64,000 nucleotides of DNA from NCBI GenBank assembly GCA_038503075.1, contig JBCAML010000002.1, positions 1,302,001-1,366,000 of the forward strand. The letters are read 5' to 3'. A model generated the notes under the pieces. The model worked only from the letters and a program-made list of their open reading frames with translations. It was not told the DNA's origin and ran no database searches. Both the position numbers and the translations under genes were made by a program. Origin of the DNA: Gyromitra esculenta (lineage: Eukaryota; Ascomycota; Pezizomycetes; Pezizales; Discinaceae). Of this stretch, positions 11,834 to 28,751 are shown piece by piece (the stretch's first letter is position 1; the number at the start of each line of letters is the position of its first letter).

Positions 11834-12399
11834 TGTGGAATTGATGGTGGTGGTGGTGGTGATGGTGGGTGGGAGACCGTGAAAACAACCACATGTACCC
11901 ACTAGTATAGCTGGGGCTCTAATTTTTAGCATCACTCGATATCCTTGGCGCAGAAAAACTGCCTGTAGAGTGCTAGCAAATACGTACCTGCGACGTTCAT
12001 GTGGAGAGAGCACTCAAGACCGACAGCTTCATCACAACACGATCACTCGGGCATCCACTCGGGCATCCACGGGATCTCCCCCGGTGCTTCTAAAAGCGGT
12101 TGGCGTTCTTGCATTGAAGCAGCGCCGAGTGATGTCTCGTGATCTGCAAATGCAGTTTAGCGCTGTCGGACCGGAGCATTAGACATCCGCCGTAACACAG
12201 CCTCGTCTCGTATTAATTCATAACCTCCTCGCCAGCCAACCAGCCCACGATCTCTAAGCGTCTCGTCTACCATCTTCTCTCCCTCCAACTCTCCTACCCC
12301 AACTAGCTCCACAAATATACCTCGTTTTTCTTCAAATTCATCCTTTATTACTTCTGATAAATTTGCTATCCCCAGCTTCAAAAGCTCTCCGCTGCCAAA
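11834..12399. other. Divergent promoter region
   Basis: 566 bp separating the minus-strand paralogue B from the plus-strand PLAC8 gene, so it probably drives both. Near 12040-12075 a 12-bp unit (ACTCGGGCATCC) is directly duplicated. Confidence 0.45.
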
Positions 12400-13307
12400 A
12401 TGACTGACTTCAAGGCTCGTGATTCGAAAACTGCTCCTTTGGTCTCGGACCCTCCCTCGTACTCTGATGCTACGGGTACCTCCTCGGCCACCGCGTACGG
12501 TGATGGAAACGTCTTTACTGATCTCCCCCGCCCGACCATGGCCTACAGCGCTGCTCGCCGCGAGACATACCAACCGCGCAGGAAAGGCTGGACCATCGGT
12601 TTCTTTGACTGCTTCCGTGATCCTGGTGCTAGTATGTTCCCTTCCTCCAACCACAGCTCTCTAGAAATCTCCCCAAAACGAACAAACAATTACCTAGAAA
12701 TCCAGAATCACGAAAACATGTAAAACATAGAGCTAATAAAACTTCCTCAATAGTTGCCAAAGCCGTTTGCTGCCCTTGCGTTTCCTACGCTCAAACTCGC
12801 CACCGTCTGCACTCCCCCAATACCCCTCCACCAGTCTTTTCTGCCCCCTGCATCGGCTACTGTCTCGTAGCCTCTGCTATCCCTGGTGCCGAATTCATCT
12901 TCGGTTTCCTTCAACGTGGTGAAATCCGCAACCGTCTCTCTATCTCCCACAGCCTCCCCTACGGTGCCGTCTCTGCATCCCCCAGCCCCCGCATCCAACT
13001 TCCGGAAGATGCCCAAACCGTTGAGGAGTCACAGCAAGTGAAGGTATTTGAAACTCTTGAGTCCGCAGGTGGATTCGTCGATGATGTGTGGCGCCATTTC
13101 TTCTGTGCGTGCTGTGCGCTCGCCCAGGAAGACCGTGAGGTGAGGAGATGGGAGAGGGTTGTTGCCATGGGAGAGGGACTTGACGGATTGAATGAAGATG
13201 AAGAGGGATTCGTTAGTAGGGGCGTTGTCGGTGAAGAGGGTATCAGGGAAGAAGGCGAAAGGCTGTTGGGAGAGGAGAGGGCCGAATTTAGAGGACTGAG
13301 GGGATAA
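12400..13307 (+). CDS. PLAC8 (Cys-rich) family protein
   Basis: Two exons with one 122-bp intron (12632-12753) give about 261 residues. The PLAC8 hallmarks appear in order: WTIGFFDCF at the end of exon 1; AKAVCCPCVSYAQT at the start of exon 2; a hydrophobic CIGYCLVASAIPG segment; RGEIRNR; and then the second Cys cluster with its QE motif, FFCACCALAQEDREV. Between RGEIRNR and the CACC cluster there is a longer Pro/Ser-rich insertion than is usual. Fungal PLAC8 proteins are small membrane-associated proteins linked to metal resistance or cell-size control in relatives. The role here is inferred only from the family. The acidic C-terminal tail (after residue 210) is not part of the domain. Confidence 0.83.
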
Positions 13308-14559
13308 GTTTCTGTGTTTTTCTTCTTCCTTTTTTGCTTGGATGACTTGTGGGTATGGCGTGATTGGATGTTGTTGATCTCTCTCTCTGGATAGTTTGGG
13401 TTTTTCTTTTGTTGGCAATCTTATCTGCTTTTTTTTTTTCTTTCTTTTGCTATGTTCGAAGTTGGAATCGGAGTGGAAGGGGAAATGCGAGACACGGTGA
13501 GAGGTCGAAGCCCAAATATACAAGGCTGCAGTTTCTTTTTCATGTTTATTGCTATATACAAAAACATCTTGTATCTGCTTTGTGTTCTAGTCACTTCGTT
13601 CGTTGGATATTATTAAGATAGCCAGGAGTCGTTTCCTATTACCACAACAGCTTAGATCGGTACGAGATTATTGCCTATGAAATATATATAAGGCTATGAG
13701 ATGGAGCTAGCATGACTCCGCCAGTGCGATATGCAGATTTTAAATAAGGTTCCATTTCCGTATGTAGCTATAGTTCCCGAGGACTGCAAGTTCATATAGC
13801 ACATGTATTGTATAGTGTTAGTTGATACTAATCAAACGCAAAGATTAAGCCTATTCTCCATCTTAGCTTTAGCGCGTAATCCCCGGGGGAGCATGGTCCA
13901 CCCCCCTGGAACCATCGATATGCCATGCAACTACATACATCTAGGCTCAAAACCTTAAACCGATGAATCGAGTGACATGTTGTGATTTCGTGGCTGTCTA
14001 GACTCGGAATATCCCTGACGCAAGTACCACACGATTCATAAGCACTGCAAACATGGAAGCTTCGAACACGTAGAATCCACCTAGGTTGTGGGAAGAAAAA
14101 AATATGCATTGCTTCTTGTCTTAACCAGGTTTCTCCTTACGGGCATAAAAAAGTAAAATCGCTTAGCTTGAGTTGGGATCGCAACAAAGAAAGAAAATGC
14201 CACGCAACAGCAAGCACCACCAAATAGCTGCGGGGGGTAGGGAGAGGGCAAAGGTTATATTTTTCATTACGTTGGTGTTTTAAGGGCAGTCACTATTCAC
14301 CACACCTTCGCTGCTGAAGGCGCCTCGTATCAGCACACTCTAACAGGGGTGAAACACTATAAATTATTTGGTAATAATCGAAAGGCATGAAAAAATGCAG
14401 GAACATGCTAGATATAGAGTAGTAATTATACACATCGACATAATGATACGTTAAAAATAAAAACAAAAAAGGCCCAAGATTAGAAAAATTCCAAAGATAA
14501 AAATAAAAATACCATGTTCGCCCCCCAGCTAAATACCCATCCATCACTAATACATTACT
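13308..14559. other. Intergenic, convergent 3' flanks
   Basis: Lies between the 3' end of the PLAC8 gene and the 3' end of SMC5. It contains a long T-rich polypyrimidine run near 13428-13448. No gene supported. Confidence 0.4.
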
Positions 14560-18715
<4,156 letters not shown>

Positions 18716-19050
18716 TTAGCAAGAAAAAATGTAAATCTAAGAGTCGCGTCACTGCGCGTTTGCCCCACGTTAACCGTGTTGCTGGAAGTTGATTGAATTG
18801 AGTTGAGTTGAATGACTAATCAAATATCACATGACCTTTTTCTTTGTCTTCTCGCTGCCTCCGAAACTACTTGTATTTTAGCACAACTGCATGTAGCCTC
18901 GACTACACATACATGTGGTTCTATATTTAATCATTACGCGAGATCTAACACTTCGATAAGGTCTGCTACAAGATATATATGCACGCAATGGACTGAATCA
19001 CGAATTCTTATACTTTGATATTGATATTACGTACGTCCGGTATCATTGGT

Positions 19051-19345
19051 TACATGTAGAAAGTCCAAAGGTTCACCTGGACAGTGTACATGTACAGTCA
19101 CATTCGCAAAGTCTAGCACCCTACTAATCGTTGATAATAAACTAAATAGCTACGGGTCGAACTGGAAAACAGTAATTCAAAATGGTGGGAAACTATGGAG
19201 GTCCTCAGATGCTGAATAACATCTAACTACATGTACCTCACATAGCTATCTTATACAAAAATTATAGCCCTCAATCCGTCGGCAGTCGTGCTTAATAGAG
19301 ACGAGGAGTGCCAAGACTTCTCGAACGAGACTGTACATACATGTA
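19051..19345. repeat. Cluster of four TACATGTA palindromes
   Basis: Exact copies begin at 19051, 19087, 19228 and 19338. The second is embedded in a 12-bp perfect palindrome, TGTACATGTACA. Confidence 0.8.
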
Positions 19346-20614
19346 GTAGGCATTTTCTATGCTCAAAATGGTTGTTGCCCAGATTTCCCAGTGCAAGATG
19401 ATGGAGTACTTATCCCATTTTGGGTAGCACATTAGCATGCACCACGCAAAAGTGTAAGGCAACTACCTTCATTCTCACTATAGGCACGAATGAACCTCTC
19501 TGACTTCAACCCCGCGGTTCCCTTCAACGACTATCAAGACAGTATTTCCGATTAAGCCATATGGAGCGCCCTGTTCATCCAATCCCCAAATAGTTCATCC
19601 CCTCATCAAGCCACATCTTGGCGAAGTTTCCTCTTGGGGGTTGTAAATCCTACCGCCAGAGCCAGTAGAATCCCTGACCGGATACAGGCGGCATAAGATG
19701 TGGAGATATGATAATAATCCCTTGTAAATTGGGCGGTGTTGGAAAGAACATCGCAAGAAAATAAACGAACTCCCTAAACTAGGAAAGTTAACATGTCTCT
19801 ACGCGTTGTACGGTACATAGTTGGCATCTTAGGACTTAAAGCAGCACCTACCTAATGCGCTTCGTAATGTAAATCTTTGAGCGTTGATTCAAGATCAGAG
19901 TTTTAACCTCATCGACGGCGACACCACGGTATGCTTGCCACGCCGCACCGTGAAACATTTATTTATTCGCGGTTGCACCATGCATGACTGAAGTAGTAGG
20001 TGAGGCGAAGTCTGTGGCTGACGTGATTTTTTAGGACGAGAGAGAAAAGAGAGTATAGAAGTGGGAGAAGTGGGACTAGGAAGGAAGAATAATAAATTAT
20101 GGTCTGGGAGAAGAAGAGAATGGTGGTCCGGGGGTTGCCTAATCGCAAAATTTACTTGTACTAAACTGTTCAAAATCAGAGTGAAAGTCTATGGATACTA
20201 GAATTATTCATGGCGCCGCGGCTGCTTCATTGAGGATTTAAAATAGGGATTGTGGTTACGAGATGAACCACTTAGTTATAACTTTCTTAATTTTCTGTCC
20301 GTTTTTCATTAGAGTTTACTATTCCCAGGGACATGTTTGTCCTGGGCTTTTCCTAGCGAGTATTCTCAGCGTATTGGAGCAGGTTATGTTGGGGTACTTC
20401 TTACCCATATCCCAATAACGGATGGGAGTAATCAACAGACGCTTACACGGAGTTATTCTGTGGTTCCGTGATTCCAGGAAAAAAAACATCACGCCACCAT
20501 TGCATCCAAACCTTCTTTCAACGTCCGCCAGCGAGCCCAGGTAAATATGATTTAAGCGAGTTTACGTCTAATGTTAATTAAGCTTTCGGGTGGCATATAT
20601 GTAATCCACATAGC

Positions 20615-20734
20615 TACATGTATACATGTAGTCTCTACAGAATGAGATATACGTGTAAGTATACCTTAGATGTAGTTTAATGGTGACCAAACTGGAGTTG
20701 GTGTAGGTGGTGGATTTCTCTATGGGTACATGTA
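20615..20734. repeat. Cluster of three TACATGTA palindromes
   Basis: Exact copies at 20615, 20623 and 20727. The first two are directly adjacent head to tail. Confidence 0.8.
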
Positions 20735-22243
20735 TTGATAGTTTCCCACATACAAGTAATCACACGAGGAATCTTGGCAGTATTTATAATTTTCCTCTCT
20801 AACTTAGAACACCGGAAACTCAACATAGTTAAAACTCGACTGTATCGAGATATAGGCTCCTAGATATCTTGGGGTTATTGGGGATCCCTTGACTTCTTCT
20901 CTGTATACATACATATAGTGCCCAGTCTTTCTAAGCCCAGTACCCCACAAAGTTTATGGGCCACTACATTCTCGCTTCGGGTTTCGATGAATAGGGAATC
21001 ATAATCCGAATTTTTAATATTTTATAGTTGTTGGATTCTAGGGCTACGTCGTACGCGCGTCTTATTCGTGAGGTTAGCATAGGCTGTCTCCGGAAGATCT
21101 TACGGGGAAAAGGCTATCTCAAACGTTGAAGTAACAGGAAGGAGCCACCTGGTTGGTAGTGATAACCGGAGTGGGCCCTTCTCATGGCTGTCGTCGCCCA
21201 CGCTGTTACCAGTAAAATGGAGTACCTACATGTACATGAAGCTTGTTTGAAGTTGAGGAGTTGAGACAAGTCTTGGCCGAACTTTGGCAGACGGACGCCG
21301 AACCGAGCGCTTCGAAACGCCGACCACGAGAGCGCTTGACATTGGCCCCTGCCCCTTTCCCTAGTTGAAAGCATTGGCTTTGGTACAGCCATCTAAAAAC
21401 CACTAGTCAGAGATCTAACCAGGTTTGGCAATGGGTTATCTACTGAAATCCAATCAATGCTTACATGTCCGCCTACAGTCTAAAGGCCTTTGCGGTACGC
21501 CTTCGATATTGATGCGAATCCTGCAGCCGCCTACCGCCTGGGCGCCGAATGTAACTCGTTGCGAGGAGGTACTTGGGAATTTCACAGCTTTTCTTTCACT
21601 GTTATTGACGTCCTTTACGTCGGCTGCATGCGGGGGGCAGTCAGGGCACAAAGTCTTTTGAGCATCCTCGAGATCCCGCATAACTCAAACATTTACATAC
21701 AAATGGCGTCGCAGATTGTGTGACTGTTATCCGGATTTCACCCCTCTTCTTCCACATACTTCTCGCTGACTAGATGTTATTTATTACCTCCTTCATGCCA
21801 AGTTTCCCACCTCCTCGACCAAGACTTTTCTCCCCTTGACTTTGCAGAAACATTTTTACCAAGTCCAACAATTGGAAATTTGCACCTGCTTCATGTATTC
21901 GCATTGCCATGTTTGCACCACTTGGCTTCCTTGGCTTCTTGGCTATGGTGTTGATATATTCCGCTCCCAAATGTCGTCCACTCAATCTTCATTCAACATT
22001 CTTTTCTCACAGCATTCTGCAGCTTTCCGGTGGTTTCCTTTTGGGCGATTTATTTTCTCTTTTTCTCCGTTCTATTCGAAATCGGCTGTGCCGTTTTTTT
22101 TTTTAGTGGCTTTCCAAGTTGATAGCGATTGCTTGTCAGACGACAACTCCCGTTCTTTTGATCCGTACAGTTATCTTGCTCTCTCTCGATCTTTCACCAA
22201 CCCTCACTCGCTCCGGTAGCTAGTCCCACACAACCCAGCAAAA

Positions 22244-23408
22244 ATGTTCACCAAACAATTGATTTTGATCGCCATGACCTTGACCGCACATCTTGTTTCT
22301 GCCAACTGCATTCACGGCACATCCCTTCACAGGCGCGAGGAGCTTCCCGGTGGAAAAGTCAAGGTTTCGGATTTTGGTTACACCGGACTCACCGGACCTC
22401 TGAATTGGGCTGGGCTTACGGCTGATAATTCGGCATGCGCGACTTCAACGGTTCAGTCTCCAATCAACATTGACGATACTATCGCATTGGCTACCGAGGC
22501 TCCTGTTGTGACCATTCCTTCGGTTGAGGCAGCTGAATTTGAAAATCTTGGTACCACGATTGAGGTCATTGTCAATGGCACTACGAAATTCGCAGGAAAG
22601 GATTTTACACTCAAGCAATTCCATATGCACACGCCCAGTGAGCACAGGATTGCGGAAGAATACTTTCCATTGGAGATCCATATGGTTCATGAAGCAGCAG
22701 GTAAATTCCCCTCTTTGCAGAGCGCAATATTGAAAACTAAGCTGATGTTTTCACAGATGGCTCTGGCGGTATTGCGGTTCTAGCAGTAACTTTCCAGCTC
22801 TCGGAGAATGGAACGACCACTGAGCTCCTCACAGCCGTCACCAAGAACCTTGCTGAGATTGCCGTCCCCGGTACCGTCACCGAGACAGGGCCTCTAGACT
22901 TCACGGATCTCATCAACCACCTCCAGACCACACCATTATTCCAGTATCAAGGTTCTCTCACAACCCCTCCTTGTGCGGAAGGCCTGACCTTCCTGGTCAC
23001 AGAGAAACCTCTGCCTTTGGATGTCAAGACCTATAACGCTATCAAGAGCGTCGTCAAGTTCAACTCGAGATACACCCAAAACGCTCTCGCAAGCGATAAT
23101 TTGATTGCTGTTGGGGCTACGGCGCTTGCTGCTGCTAATGATACTGCTTCAGCTACTCCGGTGCATTCCGCTACTCCTTCTGCATCTGTCGCTCCGGTTA
23201 TCTCGGTTGCCCCAGTCGAAAGTAGGTTTTTGTGCTACCGTACCCATTGATCGCTATCGAGTAATAACTAATGGCTGAAATAGCTGCTACTACTACGGAA
23301 GGTATTTCTCCGTCAATTACCGAAGAGGCTGTTTCTGCTACGACGAGTATTGGAGAGCAGCACTGCATCATGGGTTCTTGCCACCCCGTGCGCGTCAATA
23401 GCGCTTAA
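22244..23408 (+). CDS. Secreted alpha-class carbonic anhydrase
   Basis: Three exons (introns 22701-22756 and 23222-23283) give about 348 residues. The enzyme interconverts CO2 and bicarbonate with a zinc centre. A signal peptide (MFTKQLILIAMTLTAHLVSA) is followed by the alpha-CA fold: QSPINI near 71, the zinc-ligand motif FHMHTPSEH (His 127 and 129), the third ligand in LEIHMVH (His 146), and GSLTTPPC near the C-terminal side of the domain. After the domain there is a Ser/Thr/Ala/Pro-rich stalk (about residue 285 onward) and a short Cys-containing end, SIGEQHCIMGSCHP. I see no clear GPI-anchor signal. The product should be extracellular or in the cell wall. Confidence 0.92.
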
Positions 23409-24645
23409 ATGCTTCATACGGGCTGTATTTGTGAGCTTACGATGTTTCAATATTTTTGTTAGATAGTGTTGTCGATTGTTGAGATCCTTTTATAAATAAT
23501 TTTGTTCATGAAATGTACTAGTAGCTTTCGATTGAGATAATAAGTGCCTTATAAACATGAATATTTGTGAGAATGTGTTGAGATCCGGCGATAGGACAGA
23601 GTCCCCGCTGAAAGAATTACATGTAGGCCCTGGATGAGGGCTCTACCAAGTGGGTGGGGGGTAGCCATACCTCCAGCCTAGAAGATTTGATTTCACCGAA
23701 ACATTTGGCAGATCCGAAGCATAAAACTGGGAGAGTTTCATGTAATCCAACACGCGGATATGCTTGAGGATTTAGAAGTGAAATTGTTTACTGCTTGGCA
23801 CACTCCGATCGATCGATCGGAGATATCAGCTGTCGCCCTCTCCTACGTGAAAGTATAGGAGCATGTATAAAATGCTTGGATATATCCCCTCTAGATGAAG
23901 GGCAAGCCGTTTGATGTTCGAGGATGGGTCCTCAATGGGATGTTACGGATATCTGATGTATGGGGTGATGGGCTTGGATGATAACCTGGTAGGCTCTCCT
24001 TCCCTAGCCCATCTCTCTCGGATATTTGGTTTTAGTGAGAATTATAAACTAGCCAAGGCCCATCGGACAAGGAGATGTGTGAGGTTTTGGCATAAAGAAG
24101 GCACGAGTAAACCCAAAATTCATGATTATGGTCGACCTCGGTACTCATATGGGTGGTTACGTCCCCGAGTGATTTCATGTGATTATGAGATAAAGTAACA
24201 TTTAATGTGAAACTCTGGACTGTGTGAGATTGGAATAATAGCTTTGGTTTCTACTCTCCCGCAGAAATGATTGGAGGTGTAAAATAAGTTATCGAAGGTA
24301 GTCCAAAGCTTCGTATGAAAATAAAATGACCAGTGCTATAGGATGTAGAACTGAAGGAACTAACAACGCCCCAATGAAGGGTAGAATGAGACCCGTGAAT
24401 CGAGGAAAACGTAGAAAAAAAGAGTACCTAATACTTCTTGAATCGAGGTAATTCGTATAAACCCACTATGTAGTATCACCCTGTAACAATAAGTTAGATT
24501 AAAAAGTAAAATAACTCAATCTTTACTGAATATAAATACAACATCTCACCAGATTAATTTGCAAGCATAGCTTCGGGTGCACGTGATCGGATGTCTTCTG
24601 TACTAACTATCTCAAGATCCTTCTCGTCAACTGCTTTAGGGGTTT
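23409..24645. other. Intergenic, convergent 3' flanks
   Basis: AT-rich sequence between the ends of the carbonic anhydrase and an F-box/ankyrin gene. One TACATGTA at 23618 and a short GATC tandem at 23807-23820. No gene supported. Confidence 0.4.
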
Positions 24646-25668
24646 TCATGTGTTTAGTTCGTACTGTGGTTGAGGCTTTGTAGTTATGGTTTGTAGGAGA
24701 AGCTTACAGCAATCCATTCCACTGTGGCGTGCCAGGAGCTTGATTATCTCCTTGTCTCCCCTTTCTGCTGCTAATTTAAACGGTGTATTTCCCCACGGAT
24801 CCTTAAGATCAGCATCAACAAATGTACCTTTTTCGAGGACGTGTCTGACCGAGGCCTCGTCCGAAAATTGTACCGCAAGGTAGACAGCCGACCGTTTGCC
24901 GATAAGATCAATAAAATTGGCGTCTGCGTGAATGTGTTTCTCCACGAGAAATTTTGTGAGCTCCGTATACCCTTTCTCTTCCGCTATCCTAAATAGAGGC
25001 TCTCGACGAGGACCGAAGCGTTCAGCGGCATTGACATCAGCTCCATGCTTGAGGAGCAGCTTGACCAAATTGATATGGTTATCTGACGTTGCTATCTGGA
25101 GTAGTTCCGAAAACACTCTTTGGGGTTCGAAAAAATCTCCCGAGACCGCGTTTCGGTCCAACAAGAGTCTAGTTGCCTTTTCATTGCCACGGTTGACTGC
25201 TAATGTGAGCGCCTGGTACATCGAATGAGGTCCAATTTTCCCTCTCTCGATCAATAGTTTAAGGACTGCTTGATGACATGTCCGTACCGCCCAAATGGTA
25301 CCCGTTCGTGCTCTATCCGACCCTCGCTCACCAAGAAAAATGTTGGGTCTCCCGTTTAGCATCCAAGCAAGTACCCATTCGGAACAACTTCTTGGCGAGC
25401 GGTGAACCACAACAGAGCCTATGTATAGTGCGACATTTTCCCCCTCCTCTAGGACTCTCTTCAACATCGTCCGGTTACGGGACGCCGCTGCCCAATAAAT
25501 TGCTGCATGGGTGTTTTCTTCCTTCAAGGCAAGACCATTGAGACGTGAGAGGAATAGATCAAAAAACTGACTGGAGACGCGGACGAGGGAGTGAAGATCC
25601 CTAACTTCAAGATGATCTCCAACGACGAGAATGATTTCGTTTGGTAAGTTACTGAGAATTCGAGGCAT
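24646..25668 (-). CDS. F-box and ankyrin-repeat protein (copy 1)
   Basis: A single-exon gene of 340 residues. Residues 3-45 form an F-box (LSNLPNEIILVVGDHL..LHSLVRVSSQFF), the Skp1-binding module of SCF ubiquitin ligases. The rest consists of degenerate and clear ankyrin repeats, including LVKLLLKHGADVNAAERFG, YTELTKFLVEK and GNTPFKLAAERGDKEIIKLL. It is the most divergent of the four F-box/ankyrin proteins here: where the other three have TALY it reads AAIYWAAASRN. It likely acts as a substrate receptor, but this is inference from architecture. A stop codon shortly after the last repeat suggests the C-terminus is complete. Confidence 0.82.
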   Translation of the reverse strand: MPRILSNLPNEIILVVGDHLEVRDLHSLVRVSSQFFDLFLSRLNGLALKEENTHAAIYWAAASRNRTMLKRVLEEGENVALYIGSVVVHRSPRSCSEWVLAWMLNGRPNIFLGERGSDRARTGTIWAVRTCHQAVLKLLIERGKIGPHSMYQALTLAVNRGNEKATRLLLDRNAVSGDFFEPQRVFSELLQIATSDNHINLVKLLLKHGADVNAAERFGPRREPLFRIAEEKGYTELTKFLVEKHIHADANFIDLIGKRSAVYLAVQFSDEASVRHVLEKGTFVDADLKDPWGNTPFKLAAERGDKEIIKLLARHSGMDCCKLLLQTITTKPQPQYELNT

Positions 25669-27239
25669 TGGAACTGCTAGGTGGAGGACAAGGAGTGATA
25701 TACCATACGGATTGTAGGTAACCTGGCTAATAGGAGCCGAATGTCGTCACCAGAATGCCAAGCCAAGTCACACGTGCCACGACCCACATGGTCTTTCTAG
25801 AGGCATAGTTTAAGTTCTCGGAAACTCAAAGGATTGGAAGAGTATAAGGGTTGCGAAAGTGAGAACTATCAATGCTAAACCCTAAGTACTTGCGCCCGCT
25901 GCCAGAATGGTTCAAGTGGTTTATCATGAGCATCTAGGTAAACGGAACATGGGTCCAAACTTAAGTAGGAAAAATAACCATCATTCCCAACCCTCATACC
26001 CGTAGGTAAGAGATGCCATTACTAGAAGATTTGATAGCCTAATGACGGAAATAACACCTTAAGATTACATATAATATACACAGTGGACAATATAGTGTAC
26101 ACATGTATACGCAGAGGAATCCCCCACTCCCGTTTGCTTCGTGCCTAACTCCTCTTAGCTTTTGGCGGACTAATGCTCAGCACCACACACCTTCATGCAG
26201 AAATTTTCCGGACACATCCACGAGGATAGACGCTCACGCTCACGCTCACCCTCTAGGATCTATTAGTTTGTACCATGCGAAGGATAGCTCAACCGAATTT
26301 ACTGCCATTACCGATCCTATTCACGGCGCTAGAGATAAAATCGCCTTGGTGCCGATTCGAACACGGTATCGGTTGCGCGCAGGTTTTGCTGCTATGAAAC
26401 GACGATCGCCTGCTCAAGTTCAAGACCAGATTGGGTAGGTTTAGATTGAGTGTATCTTTAGTGGGCAGTGCTACCAGTAGACTAAAGTGACTTTTTGTGG
26501 AAGCAAAAAGACGGACCGATGTTTTCCTTCGCCCCTGGTTGTGGGCGAAGGATATTTATGAGGTCGAAAGGTACTGTGAGAGGGTACGGAATAGAGTAGA
26601 AGGATCCAACAAAAGCTGAGTACTCGGCGATTTACCTCTTTTGCTTAAAACATTTATCCCATAAGAATCCCTAAGTGATCTTCTACTCGGACCTCTGCTT
26701 CCCAGAGTCACGCCAAAAGGGTCCTCTTATTAGGAAGCTTTTCTAACCAGCGAGAAAAGATGACGCGAGTGATATATTATGACTCTAATGAAGGTTAGTT
26801 TGGGAGGTAAGATACGTATACATTCAATGCGTTCACTCTTTCAATGTCAATGTAGATATCAGAAGTGGAATTTAAATTTAAATTTATTTTGAGTTATGGA
26901 GTCAACCACGTGTGCGATACATGATAAAATATGAAATTTTTTTAAGCATACAGCGAATAACAAATAGCGTTGTCAAAACCTCTCTTTGGAGAGCTCTAAG
27001 GGTGTAGGGTGAGGGGTAGAGAGAATGACTATGAAGATATATAGAGAACGATTTTCACCCAAGAATCCGCTGAACAAAAAACCAAATATTTTATTTCCTA
27101 GGCCCATAAATTTATTAACTGTAAGAGAAACCGTAATGCTCAATAGAACTCCAACCCAATTTTTGCCGCAGAAAAAAAAAAAAAAATCTTAACGAAGGGA
27201 GGGAAAGAACATAATATCAAAGATGTTTCTTTGATGTTA
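25669..27239. other. Intergenic, no gene supported
   Basis: Includes the promoter of F-box/ankyrin copy 1. A 111-codon frame at 26103-26438 contains a short CTCACG tandem but no recognisable domain and was not called. Confidence 0.4.
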
Positions 27240-27983
27240 CTAATTCTCCCAGGGGAAGCGAGTATGACGGAGCTTTGTCCTAACAGCGAATTTCCTCTCA
27301 TCATCCCATTCCATACCGTCATATAGAGATCCAGCCCCATGCTCTCTCTTACGCCTCTCGAAGTCCTCTTTTGGAGAAGGTTCGCGGGTGGGCTTTGGCT
27401 CAACGCTGGGCGGCGGAGTAGGATACGGATGAACGTAGGCGGGATGATTATAGGCTATGAAGCCATACGGTTTGGAATTCACTTGTTGAGCAAGATAGGA
27501 GTGTTGCTGCTGAGAGTAATAGATTATTTGAGGGTTATAGGCGTGTTATAACCCTCCACTAGTACTTTGTGGCCATCCTGTATACGGCTGGCTCATTGGG
27601 GAACGGTTCGGCTGTGGAAAGGCCGAAGGCACACAGTAGTGGCTAGATGATATAGTTAGCTACAAAAAGAAGCATGATGTTTTCGTGAGATACCTTTGTG
27701 GTGGTCCTGGATACGGGTACCTTGTCCCAGGTACCGCCGGGAAGTGGCTTGCAGGTCTGAAGTCCCTAGAAAATACTTTTAGCTATAGATTGGAATTTGA
27801 TTCTGTCTTGCTGACATACGTTCTTGCAGCCTGGGGAGCCTTATGTGTCACTACGGCTGTGGGGAGATACTCCCGATGGCGAGTAGTTCTTTCCCTGCGG
27901 TATAATCTTTTTCCACGACCTGGGCCTTGATTCCTGGCCTGTGCCTGTGCCAAGGCTGTATTGCTAGTGCTATTTGCAGACAT
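27240..27983 (-). pseudogene. Pro/Gln/Tyr-rich protein gene with in-frame stop
   Basis: From the Met at 27983, exon 1 encodes MSANSTSNTALAQAQARN and a basic patch. A GTATGT donor and a TTTTCTAG acceptor lead to exon 2 (DFRPASHFPAVPGTRYPYPG), and a second intron (GTATCTCACG to CATCTAG) leads to exon 3. The frame holds across both introns, then meets a TAA at 27546-27548, after which the same frame continues with Tyr/Gln-rich YNPQIIYYSQQQHSYLAQQ. It ends in a charged segment with LYDGMEWDDERKFAVRTKL and FPWEN. Composition on both sides of the stop matches, so the gene is either recently broken, misread, or read through. The family is not recognised. Confidence 0.5.
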
Positions 27984-28751
27984 AGTTGAATGGGCGTAGA
28001 AACCAGGGGTTTTGACGTTGATATGAATTGGAAAGGGCAAAAGTGAAAACCAATTGCCAATTATGGGGGGTGGGGTGAGCATTAAAAAGGATTGGGAGGA
28101 GGGGGGGACCTGAACTCAGGGACTAAAGGGACTAAGCAACTCGCCGCCAACACTAGATTAGTTCTCCATTGCTGGTCTTTTTACCGACGGACTATCATCT
28201 TCAGGCCACGGTCGGAGATCTCTAGTTTACTATAGAATCTTGGAGGGATATTAGGCGCACAGACTCCAGCCAATAATTCTCCCCACGAGCTCCGGATCCT
28301 ATATACATGTATTTGCTATTATTGTTGAGCATGGATTTATACTAACGACTAGCGCGAATCACCAAAAGACCAGTGGGTTAATGGCCACAATTACTCGAAC
28401 ACAAATCTACAATTCCTAATTTACACGTAGCCCGTATTTATCTACTCGTCCATTGTTCTATATGGTGTTCGATCCTCCAGGTAATGATTAAACTGCCTGA
28501 AGGGCACCCTGCAGAAAACGTTCCCCAAAATACCTATGAATCTGATATCTGGGAACCAGCCAAACCGCCCAGTCCCAGAAATACCTAGCAGGGACGCAAA
28601 ATGCTCAGACGATAAAACTGGTGTAACGGGCCGCGATAGGAGGTTTAGCTATCCCCAACCTTGAAATAGCTCGAATCCCAATACGGTGACCTGGCAATTG
28701 CAAGTTAGCCACAGCTCCCATCCCACCGCTCCATATTGCCTAAACCACACC
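27984..28751. other. Divergent promoter region
   Basis: Separates the minus-strand Pro/Gln-rich gene from the plus-strand F-box/ankyrin copy 2. One TACATGTA at 28304. Confidence 0.4.

Noticed and set aside
23911..24198. 95-codon plus-strand frame after carbonic anhydrase
   Set aside because: No recognisable motif, and it lies in the 3' intergenic tract.
26345..26380. Possible T-arm (reverse strand TTCGAAT)
   Set aside because: Stem does not pair and there is no acceptor or A box.
26103..26438. 111-codon plus-strand frame
   Set aside because: No domain, a CTCACG tandem inside it, and protein composition typical of translated non-coding DNA.
28095..28150. GACCTGAACTCAGG, resembling a tRNA 3' end
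   Set aside because: T-stem does not fold and no A box lies at a suitable distance.
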